64,000 nucleotides of DNA, taken from assembly GCA_002483135.1 (NCBI GenBank), contig DLHI01000036.1, positions 1 through 64,000 on the forward strand, read 5' to 3'. Source of the DNA: Hyphomonadaceae bacterium UBA7672 (GTDB lineage Bacteria > Pseudomonadota > Alphaproteobacteria > Caulobacterales > Hyphomonadaceae). Made by a program: the position numbers and the translations under genes. The stretch's first letter is position 1. Every line of letters starts with the position of its first letter. Shown piece after piece: positions 44,163 through 52,345 of the stretch. The notes under the pieces were generated by a model, which worked only from the letters and a program-made list of their open reading frames with translations, was not told the origin of the DNA and did no database searches.

Positions 44163-45233
44163 CTAGGCGGGCGGGATCAGGCATGAGTGGATGGATTCAT
44201 CTCCCGGCACCTGGCGCGCGAGCGTCCGGATGGCCAGATCCGCGTCCTCCAACGCGAAGTCGTGAGTATGCATCAGTTCAATTGGCAGCGACCGCGCCTC
44301 GATCAGGTCGATGGCCTTGCGGTATCCCGACGAGGTCACGCCGATCGCCCCCTTGATGGTGATTTCCTTGAAGACAATCAGGTCGGAGACGAAGTCCGGT
44401 ATGGGCTTGAACCCTTTCACCCCGGCCAGCACGATCGTCCCGCCGGCACGCACATAGCTCAGGGCCTCGCGTACCGGGTCGGTGGCGTAGGACGTCACCT
44501 CTACGACCACATCGGCGCCCCGGCCGCCGGTCAGTTCTTTGATGCGTTCGATGGCGTTCTCGTTCTGAACGTCGATTGTGTGATGCGCCCCGAAGGTCCG
44601 GGCGAGGTCGAGTTTCCGCGCATCTGCGGCCATGCCCGTGACGATGATCTTCCCCGCCCCCGCCTGCCGCGCAGCGATGACGCTGGCCAGACCGCGCTGG
44701 CCCGGTCCCAGGATGACGATCGTATCGCCGACCTGGGTCTGAGGAATCTCCACCGCCCAACGAAAGCCCGCCCCGAGCGGGTTGAACATGACAGCGAGTT
44801 CGGGCGGCAGGGTCTTGTCCATCTTGTGAACGATCGTATTGGGCGCAAGGTACATGTACTGAGCGTAGGCGCCCCACAGCCCCGGCATGTTCGACAGCGG
44901 AATGTACGAATAAATTTGCCGGTCCGCGCATAGGTGATAGCGGCCGCCGAGGCAGGTGTCGCAGCTGTGACACGATAGCATGGTCTCGACGGCGACCCGG
45001 TCACCGACATCCACGCCCCAGCGGCGCGCGGCCTTATCGCCGATCACCTCGATGATCCCCACGGGCTCATGTCCCGGGATGACCGGCATCGGCGTTTTCA
45101 GGACACCCTCGAACTGCTCGTAGTCGCTGCCGCAGATCCCGCAGGCCTCGATCCGCAGGATCGCGCTGTCAGCCTCGATCTGAGGAATCGGAAGATCGCG
45201 CATCTCCAGACGGCGTGGCGCTGTTTGAACCAT
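44163..45233 (-). CDS. Zinc-dependent alcohol dehydrogenase (MDR family)
   Basis: From ATG 45233 this 356-residue enzyme reads IEACGICGSDYEQFEG (catalytic Zn Cys), VIPGHEPVGIIEVIG (His-Glu), CHSCDTCLGGRYHLC (structural Zn) and IVILGPGQRGLASVIAARQA (NAD-binding). It oxidises an alcohol to a ketone or aldehyde with NAD(P). It is the first gene of the leftward catabolic operon. Its promoter region, shared with the divergent gene at 45401, carries two copies of the site described below. In front of a BVMO, a secondary-alcohol dehydrogenase would supply the ketone. The frame is open upstream to 45341, but that would run across both sites. Confidence 0.9.
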   Translation of the reverse strand: MVQTAPRRLEMRDLPIPQIEADSAILRIEACGICGSDYEQFEGVLKTPMPVIPGHEPVGIIEVIGDKAARRWGVDVGDRVAVETMLSCHSCDTCLGGRYHLCADRQIYSYIPLSNMPGLWGAYAQYMYLAPNTIVHKMDKTLPPELAVMFNPLGAGFRWAVEIPQTQVGDTIVILGPGQRGLASVIAARQAGAGKIIVTGMAADARKLDLARTFGAHHTIDVQNENAIERIKELTGGRGADVVVEVTSYATDPVREALSYVRAGGTIVLAGVKGFKPIPDFVSDLIVFKEITIKGAIGVTSSGYRKAIDLIEARSLPIELMHTHDFALEDADLAIRTLARQVPGDESIHSCLIPPA

Positions 45234-45288
45234 CGCAAATGTCGTAGCCGGGATCACGGGCGGGACTCCCCTTCGTGGCCCATAATCG

Positions 45289-45307
45289 CGACACATATAT
45301 GTTGTCG
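45289..45307. promoter_or_regulatory. Operator candidate, site A (CGACACATATATGTTGTCG)
   Basis: The core ACATATATGT is a perfect 10-bp palindrome, with outer arms CGACA/TGTCG. It lies in the divergent promoter of the alcohol dehydrogenase and CMD-like genes. A related site is at 52193-52211 before the enoyl-CoA hydratase gene (14-15 of 18-19 positions alike). The IclR regulator of the island is the obvious candidate to bind. Confidence 0.55.
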
Positions 45308-45308
45308 T

Positions 45309-45327
45309 CAACTCATATCTGTTATGG
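45309..45327. promoter_or_regulatory. Operator candidate, site B (CAACTCATATCTGTTATGG)
   Basis: This matches site A at 14 of 19 positions and begins exactly 20 bases after it, that is two helical turns, so two dimers could bind on one face of the DNA. Confidence 0.45.
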
Positions 45328-45400
45328 TAGCGATCAAACAAAGTTCACGCTGACGATCTGCGGACTGACGCACACCGTCTCCTGACATGGATTTAACGCG

Positions 45401-45976
45401 ATGGCCGCCAGTGGAGTGAGGGTCGATCTTCTCAGCCCGGACCAGGCGAAAGCCGCGGCGAGCGTCGCGGGCGTATCCGAACAGATGGCGCCGCTTAGCG
45501 TCTTCCGGGTCTTGCTGCGACATCCTGATGTCGCAGAGGAACTGGCCTCGACACTCACCACCCTGCTCTTCCGCGGCAACAGGCTCGATGCGAGACTACG
45601 CGAGCTGATCATCATGCGGATCGGCTGGCGAACCGGCTCAGTCTATGAATGGACCCAGCACTGGCGGGTGGCCCGCGGGCTCGGTGTTCCGGCGGTCGAC
45701 CTGGCCGCCACGCGGGATTGGCAGGGCGCGCCGAACCTGACCGAGGCCGACCGGGCGGTGCTGCAGGCCACCGACGACACCCTCGACGACGGCATGATCG
45801 GCGACGCGACCTGGGAAGCCTGCTGCCGCCACCTGGCGACAGACGCCGAACGGATCGAGCTTGTGGTCGCGATCGGCAACTGGACCATGTTTTCCCAGAT
45901 CCTAAAGAGCCTGCGGGTTCCCCTGGAAGACGGCGTCGAAGCGTGGCCGCCGGATGGAAGAGCGCCGCAACCTTGA
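45401..45976 (+). CDS. Carboxymuconolactone decarboxylase-like (AhpD fold) protein
   Basis: This 191-residue protein has the CMD-family core: RLDARLRELIIMRIGWRTG followed by SVYEWTQHWRVARGLGV, in which the Glu and His of the family are kept while the Cys residues of peroxidase-type AhpD are absent. A second helical unit carries AVLQATDDTLDDGMIGDATW. Members of this type are common in steroid and aromatic degradation clusters, where they may decarboxylate or protect from peroxides; the reaction here is unknown. It is the first gene of the rightward operon CMD-MaoC-FadH-IclR. Confidence 0.82.
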   Translation: MAASGVRVDLLSPDQAKAAASVAGVSEQMAPLSVFRVLLRHPDVAEELASTLTTLLFRGNRLDARLRELIIMRIGWRTGSVYEWTQHWRVARGLGVPAVDLAATRDWQGAPNLTEADRAVLQATDDTLDDGMIGDATWEACCRHLATDAERIELVVAIGNWTMFSQILKSLRVPLEDGVEAWPPDGRAPQP

Positions 45977-46004
45977 GCCAGCAATCCTGACACGCGAGGT
46001 CTCC

Positions 46005-46853
46005 ATGACACGTCAGCCGATCTCGCCCGATCTCGTCGGGCTTGAATTTCCTGTCTCCACCGAGACGTGGTCTTCGAAGGACGTGATGCTTTACGCGCTG
46101 GGTGTCGGCGCGAGGCCGGTTGCGGACCTGGACTTCATCTATGAAGGCCGGGGACCTAGGGTCCTCCCGACCTATGCCGTGATTCCAGGTGGCACCGCGC
46201 TGCGCTGGATGATGCGCATGGTCGAGATGCGCTTGGAGATGCTGTTGCACGGCGAACAGTCGATCGAGCTGTTTCGGCCGCTGCCGCCCGAGGCCAGCGT
46301 CGAGGTGACCGGCCGGATCACAGAGGTCTGGGACAAGGGAAAAGCGGCTGTGCTCGGCGTGGAAAGTCTGGCCCGGGACGCCGACGGCGACCTCTTCCGA
46401 ACCCACGCTACGCTGTTCGTGCGCGGCGCCGGCGGTTTTGGCGGCGAGCGCGGACCTTCGGTTGGAGATGGTGATACCGTTCCCGACCGGGCGCCGGACA
46501 TCGAGGCTCGCTTCGAGACTCGTCCGGAGCAAGGCGCGATCTATCGGCTCTCTGGCGACCGCAATCCGATCCACATCGATCCGAAGTTCGCCAGGATGGG
46601 CGGCTTCGACTCGCCGTTCATGCATGGGCTTTGCACCTACGGAATCGTCGGCCGCGCCGTGTTGCGGGAGTTGTGCGCCGACGATCCCGCCGCGTTCAGG
46701 TCGTTCCAGGGCCGGTTTGCTGACCGGGTGATGTACGGGGACACGATCGTCACGAAGATCTGGCGCACCAGTGACGGCGAGGCCATTGTGCGGGGTGAAA
46801 CCGCTGACGGTCGCGCCGTGCTTTCTCAATCCAGGGCAAGCTTCTCAGTCTAG
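46005..46853 (+). CDS. MaoC-type (R)-enoyl-CoA hydratase
   Basis: From ATG 46005 this 282-residue protein is a double-hotdog hydratase. The N-terminal half has LGVGARPVADLDFIYEGRG, and the C-terminal half carries the hydratase-2 motif YRLSGDRNPIHIDPKFA with the catalytic Asp185 and His190. It adds water to a 2-enoyl-CoA to give the (R)-3-hydroxyacyl-CoA. Upstream in-frame codons overlap the CMD gene and are not needed. The product of this step is the natural substrate of a retro-aldolase such as the thiolase-like/DUF35 pair. Confidence 0.9.
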   Translation: MTRQPISPDLVGLEFPVSTETWSSKDVMLYALGVGARPVADLDFIYEGRGPRVLPTYAVIPGGTALRWMMRMVEMRLEMLLHGEQSIELFRPLPPEASVEVTGRITEVWDKGKAAVLGVESLARDADGDLFRTHATLFVRGAGGFGGERGPSVGDGDTVPDRAPDIEARFETRPEQGAIYRLSGDRNPIHIDPKFARMGGFDSPFMHGLCTYGIVGRAVLRELCADDPAAFRSFQGRFADRVMYGDTIVTKIWRTSDGEAIVRGETADGRAVLSQSRASFSV

Positions 46854-46860
46854 GCGCAGC

Positions 46861-48903
46861 ATGGACGTTCCGCTCTATCCGCATCTGTTGTCGCCGCTGG
46901 ATCTGGGATTCGTCACCCTTCCCAACCGTACCTTGATGGGCTCGATGCATACCGGGCTCGAGGAGGCGCCGGGCGGGTACGAGCGCCAGGCTCGGTTCTT
47001 CGCGCGCAGGGCCGAAGGCGGCGCGGGGTTGATCGTGACAGGCGGCGTATCGCCCAATGCGGCAGGGCGCCTTGGTAGGAACGGCGCAGTGATGAGCGAA
47101 GCCGTCGTGGCAGACCACGGCCGGATTGCGTCGGCGGTCCATCTCGCCGGCGGACTAGTTGTGCTGCAGCTCCTGCATGCTGGCCGCTATGCGCGCCATG
47201 ATGGTCTGGTCGCCCCTTCGGGGATCGCCTCGAGGATCAACCCGTTGACGCCGCGCGAGATGAGCGAGGATGAGATTTTCGATACGATCGAGGATTTTGC
47301 CAACGCCGCGATGCTCGCCAAGGAGGCTGGCTACGACGGGGTCGAGATTATGGGGTCTGAAGGCTACCTTCTCAACCAGTTCCTGGCGCCTCGCACCAAC
47401 CAGCGCACCGACGATTGGGGTGGCTCGGCGTCCAATCGCCAGCGGCTGCCTGCCGAAATCGTTCGGGCCGTTCGCGCCAGCTGCGGCGAGCGGTTCATTC
47501 TCGTCTACCGGCAGTCGCTGCTCGATCTTGTGGAGGGCGGCAGCACCTTCGACGAGGTTGTCGATCAGGCCAAGGCGGTCGCGGCCGCCGGCGCGAACCT
47601 GGTCAATACGGGGATCGGCTGGCACGAGGCGCGGATCCCCACCATCGCCCACATGGTCCCCCGCGGAGCCTTCGCCTGGGCTGCGGCACGGCTCAGGTCG
47701 CACCTCAACGTGCCGGTCATCGCATCGAACCGAATAAACACGCCTGAACTCGCCGACCGCCTGATCGCAGACGGCAAGGCCGACATGGTTTCGATGGCGC
47801 GTCCCTTTTTGTCCGATCCCGACTTCGTCGCCAAGGCCCGGGCCGGGCGACGTGCCGCAATCAATGTGTGCATCGGCTGCAATCAGGCCTGCCTAGACAA
47901 CGCCTTCAACGGCAAGCTCACGACCTGCATGGTCAATCCTGCCGCCTGCCGGGAGGCCGAATTCAGCGATGTCGCAGCGCCGATCGAACCCAAGCGTATC
48001 GCGGTTGTTGGCGCGGGGCCCGCAGGCCTTGCTGCGGCGGTGACAAGTGCGGTGCGAGGCCACAAGGTCACCCTGTTCGAGAGGTCAGAACAGATCGGCG
48101 GCCAATTCAATCTCGCGCGCCGGATCCCGGGCAAGGAGGACTACGCCGAAACCATCAGATATTACGGCGCGCGGCTGTCCGAGCTCGGGGTCGAAGTGCG
48201 TTTGGGAGCGCTTGTTGGTCCGCAGGAGCTCATCGCCGCCGCATACGATCATGTGATACTCGCCACCGGTGTTGAGCCGCGAACGCTGGACTCGGTCGGC
48301 GTGGACGACCCCCGTGTGCTCACCTACGCACAGGCGATTGAAACGCCCGAACTGACGGGCGCCACCGTGGCGATTCTGGGCGCTGGGGGCATTGGCTTCG
48401 ACGTGGCCCAACTCCTGGCGCACCCGACCGGAACGGGCGATCCCGCCACGCCCGACATCGAGGGCTTCTCCCAGGATTGGGGGATCGACACCGCGCTCGC
48501 CGATCGCGGCGCCCTGAAACCGTCGCCCAGGACTTGGCTCTCAGCCCGAAAGATCACGCTCTTCCAGCGCAAACCTGGATCGGCGTTCGGCGCTGGCCTG
48601 AGCAAGACGCGGGGCTGGGCCAACATGCAGGAGGTAGTGCGCCGGGGCGTGGCCATGATCGGAGATGTCGTCTATGGTCACATCAGCCCGGAGGGCCTGC
48701 ATGTCAGGGTGGGCGGCGTCCCGCAGTTGATCGCGGCCGACACCTTCGTGTTATGCATAGGCCAAGAGCCGCAGGCGGGAATTGTCTCGTCGCTGGCGGC
48801 GAAGCAGATGCCATATTCCCTGGTTGGGGGCGCGCGCGACGCCGCCGGGCTGGATGCCGTGCGGGCCATTGAGGAAGGAACCCGGGCGGCGCTCACGATC
48901 TGA
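46861..48903 (+). CDS. 2,4-dienoyl-CoA reductase-like (FadH-type) flavoprotein
   Basis: From ATG 46861 this 680-residue protein is built like E. coli FadH: an old-yellow-enzyme TIM barrel (PNRTLMGSMHTGLEE, QLLHAGRYARHDGLVAPSGI, GYLLNQFLAPRTNQRTDDWG), a 4Fe-4S site (CIGCNQACLDNAF...C, about 337-355), and C-terminal FAD and NAD(P) domains (AVVGAGPAGLAAAVTSAVRG, AILGAGGIGFDVAQLLAHP). It reduces conjugated double bonds in CoA esters or unsaturated ketones. It starts seven bases after the MaoC gene and precedes the regulator. The substrate could be a ring enone or dienoyl-CoA. Confidence 0.9.
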   Translation: MDVPLYPHLLSPLDLGFVTLPNRTLMGSMHTGLEEAPGGYERQARFFARRAEGGAGLIVTGGVSPNAAGRLGRNGAVMSEAVVADHGRIASAVHLAGGLVVLQLLHAGRYARHDGLVAPSGIASRINPLTPREMSEDEIFDTIEDFANAAMLAKEAGYDGVEIMGSEGYLLNQFLAPRTNQRTDDWGGSASNRQRLPAEIVRAVRASCGERFILVYRQSLLDLVEGGSTFDEVVDQAKAVAAAGANLVNTGIGWHEARIPTIAHMVPRGAFAWAAARLRSHLNVPVIASNRINTPELADRLIADGKADMVSMARPFLSDPDFVAKARAGRRAAINVCIGCNQACLDNAFNGKLTTCMVNPAACREAEFSDVAAPIEPKRIAVVGAGPAGLAAAVTSAVRGHKVTLFERSEQIGGQFNLARRIPGKEDYAETIRYYGARLSELGVEVRLGALVGPQELIAAAYDHVILATGVEPRTLDSVGVDDPRVLTYAQAIETPELTGATVAILGAGGIGFDVAQLLAHPTGTGDPATPDIEGFSQDWGIDTALADRGALKPSPRTWLSARKITLFQRKPGSAFGAGLSKTRGWANMQEVVRRGVAMIGDVVYGHISPEGLHVRVGGVPQLIAADTFVLCIGQEPQAGIVSSLAAKQMPYSLVGGARDAAGLDAVRAIEEGTRAALTI

Positions 48904-48927
48904 GCTGGCGCCCAAGGATTTGAAAGC

Positions 48928-49710
48928 ATGCCGAAACCGGATCAATCCGTCGTCAAGTCCGCCGCCCGGACCCTGGAGATCTTCGAATATTTCGACGAGG
49001 CTCGCAGGCCCGCCCACATTCAGGACGTGGCCCTGGCGCTAGGCTATCCGCATTCCAGTACAGCCGCGCTGCTGCGCAGCCTCGCCGACCTCGGCTATCT
49101 GGAATTTTCTGCCGAAGACAGGACCTTCTTCCCCTCGATCCGGGTCTCCCTGCTAGGCCACTGGGTTGGCGACGAAATCCTCCCACTCCGGCGCATCCAG
49201 CAGCAGATGCGCGACATCGCCGAACAAACCCAGATGACCGTGGTGCTAGGTGCCGTGAGCGGCGGGTATTGCCAATATATCCGTGTGATCGAAGGCACGA
49301 CACCGATCCGCTATCACGTCAAGGCCGGCACGCGACGATGCCTTGCCCGCTCGACCCTTGGACGGGTGCTTCTGGCCATGGAGCCGCCGGAAACGAGGGC
49401 ACGGATGATCGCCGAAGCGCTTGCGGTGTGGGACGGCGATGAGGAGCCGCCGCCCACAGAGAAAGTCGCTGGAGACCTGCAGCAGGTCGCCGCGCGAGGT
49501 CATGCCTTCCATGCCGGCCTAGTGAACGATAACGCCGCAATGCTAGCCATTCCCCTCGCCGTAAGTCCGCCGGCCCGTCCCCTCGCCCTTGGCTTGGCCG
49601 CGCCCAAAGACCTGTTCCGGGGCCGTCGCCCCGAGTTGCTTAGGATCATGCGTGACGTGCTCGGCAGCCTCGGAACCCCCGGCCATGGAGCCGCCCGAAA
49701 GACCGCCTGA
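48928..49710 (+). CDS. IclR-family regulator of the catabolic island
   Basis: This 260-residue regulator has the IclR winged helix (SAARTLEIFEYFDEARRPAH, IQDVALALGYPHSSTAALLR, LADLGYLEF) and the C-terminal ligand domain (IRYHVKAGTRRCLARSTLGR, VLLAMEPPE, and a domain end ALGLAAPKDLF). It is the last gene of the rightward operon. It probably binds the repeated site found at 45289-45327 and 52193-52211 and responds to the pathway substrate or a CoA ester. Target assignment is inference. Confidence 0.92.
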   Translation: MPKPDQSVVKSAARTLEIFEYFDEARRPAHIQDVALALGYPHSSTAALLRSLADLGYLEFSAEDRTFFPSIRVSLLGHWVGDEILPLRRIQQQMRDIAEQTQMTVVLGAVSGGYCQYIRVIEGTTPIRYHVKAGTRRCLARSTLGRVLLAMEPPETRARMIAEALAVWDGDEEPPPTEKVAGDLQQVAARGHAFHAGLVNDNAAMLAIPLAVSPPARPLALGLAAPKDLFRGRRPELLRIMRDVLGSLGTPGHGAARKTA

Positions 49711-49722
49711 ACACCGCATCCG

Positions 49723-50166
49723 TCACGCAGGTTTGGGATTCTGGATCAGGACGGTGCCCTGCGCCGAACAACATAAGCGACCTTCGTTCTCCATTTCGAT
49801 CCTCACCACCGCGGTGTGCTTGCTCATCGAGATGATTTCCGCGCGCGCCGTGACCATCCCGCGGCTGACCGGCGCGAGCAGGTTGATCTTGAACTCGGTC
49901 GTCGCCGCCCACTGTCCCTTCTCCATGTGGGGATAGCAGACACATCCCAATACGTGATCGCAGGCCGCAGACAGGACGCCGCCGTGCATGTTGCCGAAGC
50001 CCGTCAGCAGCTTTGGGTCGACTGTCATCTCCGCGGTAAGACCGCCCGGTTCCATGGCTACGATCCGAAGGCCCAGGAATTCGGGGAGGCCGGTCATCCG
50101 ATTGCTCGAAGCCATGAAGGCTTCGACCATCTCGGCGTGAAACTCGGGCATTCTGCGAGGAATCAT
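49723..50166 (-). CDS. PaaI-type hotdog thioesterase
   Basis: This 147-residue protein has the PaaI hotdog signature GFGNMHGGVLSAACDHVLGC (HGG loop and Asp), then ATTEFKINLLAPVSRGMVTA and SKHTAVVRIEMENEGRLCC. It hydrolyses acyl-CoA esters, probably to free CoA from dead-end intermediates of the island. It converges with the IclR gene, 12 bases apart, and is the last gene of the leftward group ECH-NMO-PaaI. Confidence 0.88.
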   Translation of the reverse strand: MIPRRMPEFHAEMVEAFMASSNRMTGLPEFLGLRIVAMEPGGLTAEMTVDPKLLTGFGNMHGGVLSAACDHVLGCVCYPHMEKGQWAATTEFKINLLAPVSRGMVTARAEIISMSKHTAVVRIEMENEGRLCCSAQGTVLIQNPKPA

Positions 50167-50184
50167 TGCGTTTCCTTTCCCACT

Positions 50185-51327
50185 TCAGCGAAATCGATCG
50201 GCGCGATTGAGCGCGGTCTCGGCGCCGCTGACGAGGTCTTCGAGGACGTCCTTGGCGGGGCGAATCGCCTTGATAAGCCCCATGCCCTGGCCCGCGAACC
50301 CAGGCGCGATATCCTTACGCTGGTCCAGGGTCGCCGCCGCGAGCACGGGGCCGGCGATGATCGACTGGAAGGGCATGGGCAGCGGCGACTTCTCCGCGTC
50401 CACCCAAGCCTGCGCCCACTTGTTGCGGATAATCCTGGCCGGCTTCCCGGTGACGGATTTTGACACAACCGTGTCGCCATCGCCGTACTCGACCAGAACC
50501 TCCTTTTGGAATTGCTGAATGCCGGCCTCCTCTGTCGCCAGGAACGCGGTGCCCACCCAGGCGCCCTCGGCCCCAAGCATCATGGCGGCCGCCACGCCGC
50601 GGCCGTCCGTGATCCCGCCGGCCCCGAGCACAGGAATACGCCCCGCCATGGCGTCGACAACCTGGGGGATGAGGGCCATGGTGCCGATCGGCGAATTATG
50701 TCCGCCCCCGTCATGTCCCTGGGCGACCACCACGTCGATGCCGGAAGCCGCGACCTGTAGCGCATGTTTCACCGACCCTATGACGGCCATGATCTTCGTG
50801 CGGTTCTCCCGCAGTCGCTCCATCCAGGGACCGGGGTTTCCCAGGCCTGCGGCGTAGACCGGCACCTTTTCCTCGACCACGACCTCCATCTGCGCCTCAA
50901 AGAACTCCTTTGAAAAGAACGCCGGGCCGCCCCGGGGCTCGGCATTGTTGGCGTCGCGGGAGCGGGCGACCTTTTGCAGACCTTCCTTGCGCATGAAATC
51001 GGCCGCGAAGTTCTGGTAGTCCGCAATGAGTTCCATCGGCGACGGCTTCCCGTCTCCACCTGTAGGCATCGCCGCATCGACCACCTCGCGCCGCACGGAG
51101 GCGGGCAGCAGAGTATCAACGCCGAACGGCTTGTCGGTCAGGCTACGCACCTCGCGTATCCATTCACGGAGCTCTTGCGGCGAGCAAGCGGCGGCGCCCA
51201 ATATGCCGAGGCCGCCGGCGTTGGAGACTGCGGCAGCCAAGCGCGGAACACTTGCCCCCCCCATTCCGGCGAGCACGATCGGATATTGGATGCCGAAGAT
51301 TTCGCAGATGCGGCTGTGCAGCGCCAT
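50185..51327 (-). CDS. Nitronate monooxygenase-like FMN protein
   Basis: This 380-residue TIM-barrel flavoprotein shows the 2-nitropropane dioxygenase features: IFGIQYPIVLAGMGGASVPR, VVVAQGHDGGGHNSPIGTMA (catalytic His region), VLGAGGITDGRGVAAAMMLG and AEGAWVGTAFLATEE. Related proteins in CoA catabolic clusters act as enoyl reductases or ring oxygenases instead of on nitro compounds, so the name is only a family label. It is 18 bases before the thioesterase gene and 47 after the enoyl-CoA hydratase. Confidence 0.88.
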   Translation of the reverse strand: MALHSRICEIFGIQYPIVLAGMGGASVPRLAAAVSNAGGLGILGAAACSPQELREWIREVRSLTDKPFGVDTLLPASVRREVVDAAMPTGGDGKPSPMELIADYQNFAADFMRKEGLQKVARSRDANNAEPRGGPAFFSKEFFEAQMEVVVEEKVPVYAAGLGNPGPWMERLRENRTKIMAVIGSVKHALQVAASGIDVVVAQGHDGGGHNSPIGTMALIPQVVDAMAGRIPVLGAGGITDGRGVAAAMMLGAEGAWVGTAFLATEEAGIQQFQKEVLVEYGDGDTVVSKSVTGKPARIIRNKWAQAWVDAEKSPLPMPFQSIIAGPVLAAATLDQRKDIAPGFAGQGMGLIKAIRPAKDVLEDLVSGAETALNRADRFR

Positions 51328-51374
51328 TGAGCATTCCTGTTCCTAAGGGTTCGATTGGAGTCGTCGAGGTAGGA

Positions 51375-52184
51375 TCACCGGCCTTGGAAGACTGGCTTGC
51401 GTTTCTGCATGAAGGCGAGCGGACCCTCCCGGGCATCCTCGGTTCGAAAGACAGGGGCCGCCATTTCGGACTCGATCCGCATCGCGTCGGCTTCCGGGCG
51501 CCCCAGACAAGCTCGAGCGGACCGGCGGATCGCCTGCACGGCGATCGGGCCATTCGCCGCGACGCGCTCAGCCAATTCCAGCGCGGCGGGCAGGACTTCG
51601 CCCTGCGGCACAACGCGATTGAGGAAGCCTAACTGAAGCGCCTCGGCGGCGGTGATCAAGTCGCCGGTCAGCAACAACTCCATGGCGCGAGCATACGGAA
51701 CCTGGCGTGGGAGCCGCACCGTCGAGCCGCCCCCGGGGAAAATCGCCCATTTGACCTCCTGCACGCCGAGTTTGGCGGTGTCGGACGCGATACGAAGGTC
51801 CGTGCCTTGGGCCAACTCCATGCCGCCCGCGATCGCATGGCCGTTGATCGCCGCGATCACCGGCTTGACCACATCGAACGTCCGCAGAAGCCCCGTGCCG
51901 AGCATTTCTCGGTCAGCCAAGACACGCCGGTCCCACTCGTCTTCCGGCGGGCGGGCGCCGCTCATCAGCGGGATGAACCTTCCCAGGTCGGCCCCTGAGC
52001 AGAACGCCTTGTCGCCGGCGCCGGTCACCACGGCCACGCGGACCTCCCGATCTTCTCGCACATGGGTCCAAGCCTCGGCCAGACGAACGAGCATCTCAGG
52101 AGAGATGGCGTTGAGCGCCTCGGGACGATTCAGCGTGATAATCGCCACGTGTCCGCGCCGTTCAAAATTGACAACCTCAACCAT
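51375..52184 (-). CDS. Enoyl-CoA hydratase/isomerase family protein
   Basis: This 269-residue crotonase has HVAIITLNRPEALNAISPEM, AFCSGADLGRFIPL (first oxyanion loop), INGHAIAGGMELAQGTDLRI (second oxyanion Gly) and WAIFPGGGSTVRLPRQVPYA. The Glu used for hydration is replaced by GGGST, so it may be an isomerase or hydrolase type. It is the first gene of a leftward group, with GGAGG four bases before the ATG and the operator-like site directly upstream. Confidence 0.9.
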   Translation of the reverse strand: MVEVVNFERRGHVAIITLNRPEALNAISPEMLVRLAEAWTHVREDREVRVAVVTGAGDKAFCSGADLGRFIPLMSGARPPEDEWDRRVLADREMLGTGLLRTFDVVKPVIAAINGHAIAGGMELAQGTDLRIASDTAKLGVQEVKWAIFPGGGSTVRLPRQVPYARAMELLLTGDLITAAEALQLGFLNRVVPQGEVLPAALELAERVAANGPIAVQAIRRSARACLGRPEADAMRIESEMAAPVFRTEDAREGPLAFMQKRKPVFQGR

Positions 52185-52192
52185 GCATCCTC

Positions 52193-52211
52193 CGACACAT
52201 ACGTGTTTTCT
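52193..52211. promoter_or_regulatory. Operator candidate, site C (CGACACATACGTGTTTTCT)
   Basis: ACACATACGTGT is palindromic at 10 of 12 positions and matches site A (45289-45307) closely. It sits just before the ribosome binding site of the enoyl-CoA hydratase gene and in the region shared with the divergent hydrolase gene. Confidence 0.5.
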
Positions 52212-52345
52212 AGTGTCACGTTCATGCTACGCTGGTTAGTCTCAGGACGCAAAGCGGGATATGGCCCGCTTGTCGATCACAGGCTGCACGCGCGGCTTGC
52301 GACAGGCGAAGCTGTCGGGTCGGGCGAAAAACGTGAGAATCACCT

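Noticed and set aside
45612..46829. Leftward frame (405 codons) opposite CMD and MaoC genes
   Set aside because: Spans two convincing genes on the other strand and has no recognisable domain.
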